Source: an uncultured Clostridium sp. (GTDB lineage Bacteria; Bacillota; Clostridia; Lachnospirales; Lachnospiraceae). Taken from it: a DNA stretch of 7,157 nt. Below the pieces are notes generated by a model. It saw only the letters and a program-made list of their open reading frames with translations, was not told where the DNA came from and did no database searches. A program made the position numbers and the translations under genes. Shown here in pieces: positions 5,020 to 7,157 of this stretch; the stretch's first letter is position 1; every line of letters begins with the position of its first letter. The stretch is taken from contig URUX01000125.1 in the NCBI GenBank assembly GCA_900551135.1, positions 1 through 7,157 on the forward strand. Reading direction: 5' to 3'.

Positions 5020-6105
5020 TTAAATCTGATAAAATTCTTTATACCATTCTGCAAATTTCCGCAGCCCGTCCCGTAAGCTGGTGCTGGGTTTAAAACCGTA
5101 GTCCCGTTCTAATGGAGTGGTATCTGCATAGGTAACCGGCACATCTCCTGGCTGCATGGCAACCAGTTCTTTGTGTGCGTCAAAATCGTAATCTTCTGGA
5201 AGAACTTTGGCGCGAATCAGTTCCTGCTGAAGGATATCGACAAAGTCTAATAAGTTTTCCGGATTGTTATTTCCAATATTATAAACAGCATATGGCGGAA
5301 TGGGAAGGCCATCTTCGCCGTTTTTCCGTTCTGGAGCGCCCTGCATGATTCGTTTTACGCCTTCTACGATATCATCAATATAAGTGAAGTCACGCTTGCA
5401 GTTTCCGTAATTAAAGATCTGGATGGTTTCTCCTTTGAGCAGTTTGTTGGTAAAACCAAAGTAGGCCATGTCTGGTCTTCCGGCAGGTCCGTAGACGGTG
5501 AAGAAACGAAGTCCGGTAGAAGGAATGTTGTAAAGCTTTGCATAGGCATGAGCCATCAGTTCGCTGCTCTTCTTGGTTGCAGCATACAGGGAAACCGGAT
5601 TATCGACTTTATCATCGGTGCTGTAAGGAACCTTTTTGTTGCTTCCATATACAGAAGAGGAGGAGGCATAGACAAAGTGTTCTACACCGGCAGCTCCGTT
5701 GTCATAGGAATGGCGGCAGGCTTCCAGCAGATTATAAAAGCCGATAATATTTGCATGAATATAAGAATCCGGATTGATAATGGAGTAACGGACTCCGGCC
5801 TGGGCAGCCAGATTCACAACAAATTGAGGTTTGTGTTCTGCAAAAATTTTCTGAATCAGATCGTTATCGGCAATATCGCCTTCGTAAAACGTATAGGCAG
5901 ATTCGGGATGTCTGGCAGCGCAGGATTCAATTTCACGCAGTCTCCATGTTTTGATGTTTACATCATAATAGTCGTTTAAATTGTCAATTCCTACGATATG
6001 GATAGGGGACTGGGTTTTTAATAATTCCAGTACCAGATTGCTGCCGATAAATCCGGCAGATCCGGTGATAAAAACTGTTTTGTTTGTTAAAGTAAGCTGC
6101 TCCAT
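5020..6105 (-). CDS. UDP-glucuronate 4-epimerase (CapI/Gla type)
   Basis: A cytoplasmic NAD-dependent extended short-chain epimerase, 361 residues, that interconverts UDP-glucuronate and UDP-galacturonate. Signs are the nucleotide-binding GSAGFIGSNL (15-24), DNLNDYYD (41-48) typical of UDP-uronate epimerases, GDIAD (76-80), NLAAQAGVRYSI (98-109), YASSSSVYG (146-154), the catalytic Y174/K178 in YAATKKS, and GLRFFTVYGPAGRPDMA (198-214), the hallmark of the UDP-GlcA 4-epimerase branch rather than GalE. The start at 6105 is chosen because AGGAGG (6111-6116) lies 5 bases upstream and the NAD domain begins right after it. The longer frame to 6168 would add 21 non-homologous residues and run into ugd. 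It lies 13 bp downstream of ugd on the same strand, so the two are co-transcribed and form a UDP-Glc to UDP-GalA route. The length is typical and no key residue is missing. Confidence 0.9.
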   Translation of the reverse strand: MEQLTLTNKTVFITGSAGFIGSNLVLELLKTQSPIHIVGIDNLNDYYDVNIKTWRLREIESCAARHPESAYTFYEGDIADNDLIQKIFAEHKPQFVVNLAAQAGVRYSIINPDSYIHANIIGFYNLLEACRHSYDNGAAGVEHFVYASSSSVYGSNKKVPYSTDDKVDNPVSLYAATKKSSELMAHAYAKLYNIPSTGLRFFTVYGPAGRPDMAYFGFTNKLLKGETIQIFNYGNCKRDFTYIDDIVEGVKRIMQGAPERKNGEDGLPIPPYAVYNIGNNNPENLLDFVDILQQELIRAKVLPEDYDFDAHKELVAMQPGDVPVTYADTTPLERDYGFKPSTSLRDGLRKFAEWYKEFYQI

Positions 6106-6110
6106 AATTT

Positions 6111-6116
6111 CCTCCT
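6111..6116 (-). promoter_or_regulatory. Ribosome-binding site fixing the epimerase start
   Basis: AGGAGG on the minus strand is a perfect anti-Shine-Dalgarno match 5 bases before the ATG at 6105-6103. It sits in the 13-bp gap after the ugd stop codon and favours the 361-residue start over the upstream ATG at 6168. Confidence 0.8.
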
Positions 6117-6118
6117 TA

Positions 6119-7157
6119 TTAATCTCTGCGGAACAGGTCTCTGGTATAAACCTTTTCCTGTACATCATCTAAACAGCTGTCATAACGGTTGGCGATAATC
6201 GCCTGGGAAACCGTTTTAAATTCACTTAAATCTCCAATAACCCGGCTTCCAAAGAAGGTAGATCCAGCTGGAAGCGTTGGTTCATAGATGACAACGGTAG
6301 CGCCTTTTGCCTTGATTCGTTTCATAACGCCCTGAATCGAAGACTGGCGGAAGTTGTTAGAGTTGCTCTTCATGGTAAGGCGGTAAACTCCGATGATAAC
6401 GTCTTTTTCCTTGTTAACATCCCAGGAACTGTTTGCTTCATAAGCGCCGGCCAGTTCCAGTACCCGGTCTGCAATAAAATCTTTTCTGGTACGGTTGGAT
6501 TGTACAATTGCGCTCATCATGTTCTGGGGTACATCTTCAAAGTTTGCCAGCAGCTGTTTGGTATCTTTTGGCAGTAACCGCCGTATCCAAAGGATGGATT
6601 GTTGTAATGGGTTCCGATACGGGGATCCAGACAGACTCCGTTAATGATTTCCTGTGTGTTTAATCCTTTGGATTCAGCATACGTATCTAATTCATTAAAA
6701 TAAGAAACGCGGAGAGCCAGATAGGTATTGGCAAACAGCTTGACCGCTTCTGCTTCTGCAAAGCCCATAAACAGAGTATCAATGTTTTCTTTTACTGCGC
6801 CCTGCTGGAGAAGGGCGGCGAAGGTATGGGCTTTTTCGGCAGATGCTTCATCACAGGACACAATAATGCGGGATGGGTATAAGTTATCGTATAAGGCTTT
6901 TGATTCCCGTAAAAATTCCGGACTGAAAATAATATTTCTGGTATTGTATTTTTTGCGCACAGAAGCCGTATATCCAACGGGAATGGTGGATTTGATAATC
7001 ATCATTGCTTCTGGGTTTGTCTTTAATACCAGTTCGATGACCGCCTCTACAGCAGAGCAGTCAAAGAAGTTTTTCTTGCTGTCATAGTTGGTGGGCGCTG
7101 CAATGATGACGAAATTTGCATGTTTATAGGCTGATTCCCCGTCCAGAGTAGCAGTTA
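6119..7157 (-). pseudogene. ugd: UDP-glucose 6-dehydrogenase, frameshifted and 5'-partial
   Basis: This is UDP-glucose 6-dehydrogenase, which oxidises UDP-glucose to UDP-glucuronate with two NAD+. The N-terminal part continues past the right edge; about 45-65 residues are missing. From 7155 to 6571 the frame reads APTNYDSKKNFFD, KSTIPVGYT, FSPEFLRES, the catalytic-lysine region AVKLFANTYLALRVSYFNELD, then NPSFGYGGYC with the nucleophilic cysteine (codon 6573-6571). The frame then leaves homology and stops near 6517. The family's next residues (LPKDT) resume one frame over as PKDTKQLL (from 6571), then MMSAIVQSNRTRKDFI, IIGVYRLTMKSNSNNFRQSS and a normal C-terminus at 6119. Restoring CLPKDT needs 4 bases, so this is a 4-bp deletion at about 6569-6573. 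A Leu codon CTG would have made TGCCTGCC, and losing one TGCC unit gives the observed sequence. The encoded enzyme would lack its UDP-binding half. Sequencing or assembly error is the alternative. Confidence 0.88.

Noticed and set aside
5548..5979. 143-codon plus-strand reading frame opposite the epimerase gene
   Set aside because: It is fully antisense to a well-conserved enzyme and its translation shows no domain; a shadow frame.
5020..6168. Longer epimerase start giving 382 residues
   Set aside because: The extra 21 residues overlap the end of ugd and do not resemble the family, while the ATG at 6105 has a perfect ribosome site.

Overview
The window looks like a surface-polysaccharide (capsule or exopolysaccharide) accessory region from a Gram-positive gut anaerobe, probably a Lachnospiraceae/Clostridia member. 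This is inferred from the strong AGGAGG-type ribosome sites, the roughly 45-52% GC coding style, and the protein flavour: CapF/CapG-type enzymes, an Rpn-family nuclease with a Glu/Gly/Arg-rich C-terminal repeat, and a Ugd plus UDP-glucuronate 4-epimerase pair. The organism assignment is inference; no rRNA or marker gene is present.

Layout. (1) 1-~175: a piece of a LysR-type regulator effector domain on the minus strand, cut abruptly. (2) ~166-648: the C-terminal cupin domain of CapF/WbjC with its dehydrogenase/reductase half missing, joined directly to the LysR fragment. (3) 702-1889: a complete CapG/WbjD-type UDP-N-acetylhexosamine 2-epimerase. Together 2 and 3 are the tail of a UDP-N-acetyl-L-fucosamine operon. 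(4) 2054-2965: an Rpn/PD-(D/E)XK nuclease gene with its own extended -10 promoter. (5) 2966-3241: a 276-bp intergenic region with three 11-bp-period repeats, three stacked hairpins, an extended -10 promoter and a palindrome just after it. (6) 3242-4864: a two-domain protein, a PglD/NeuD-like left-handed beta-helix acyltransferase fused to a NahK-like sugar kinase. (7) 4847-5019: three 35-bp tandem repeats that start inside the last codons of the fusion gene, followed by a hairpin terminator for the opposing genes. (8) 5020-6105 (minus): UDP-glucuronate 4-epimerase. (9) 6119-right edge (minus): UDP-glucose 6-dehydrogenase, broken by a 4-bp deletion right after the catalytic cysteine and running off the window.

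How the genes fit together. The minus-strand pair would turn UDP-glucose into UDP-glucuronate and then UDP-galacturonate. The plus-strand CapF/CapG pair belongs to the UDP-GlcNAc to UDP-L-FucNAc route, but CapE and half of CapF are absent here. The fusion protein suggests acyl transfer combined with anomeric sugar phosphorylation, on an unknown substrate. Two of the pathway genes (capF and ugd) are visibly damaged, and a nuclease gene lies between the two blocks. This suggests a capsule locus that is being rearranged or decaying, although assembly or sequencing error could explain either lesion.
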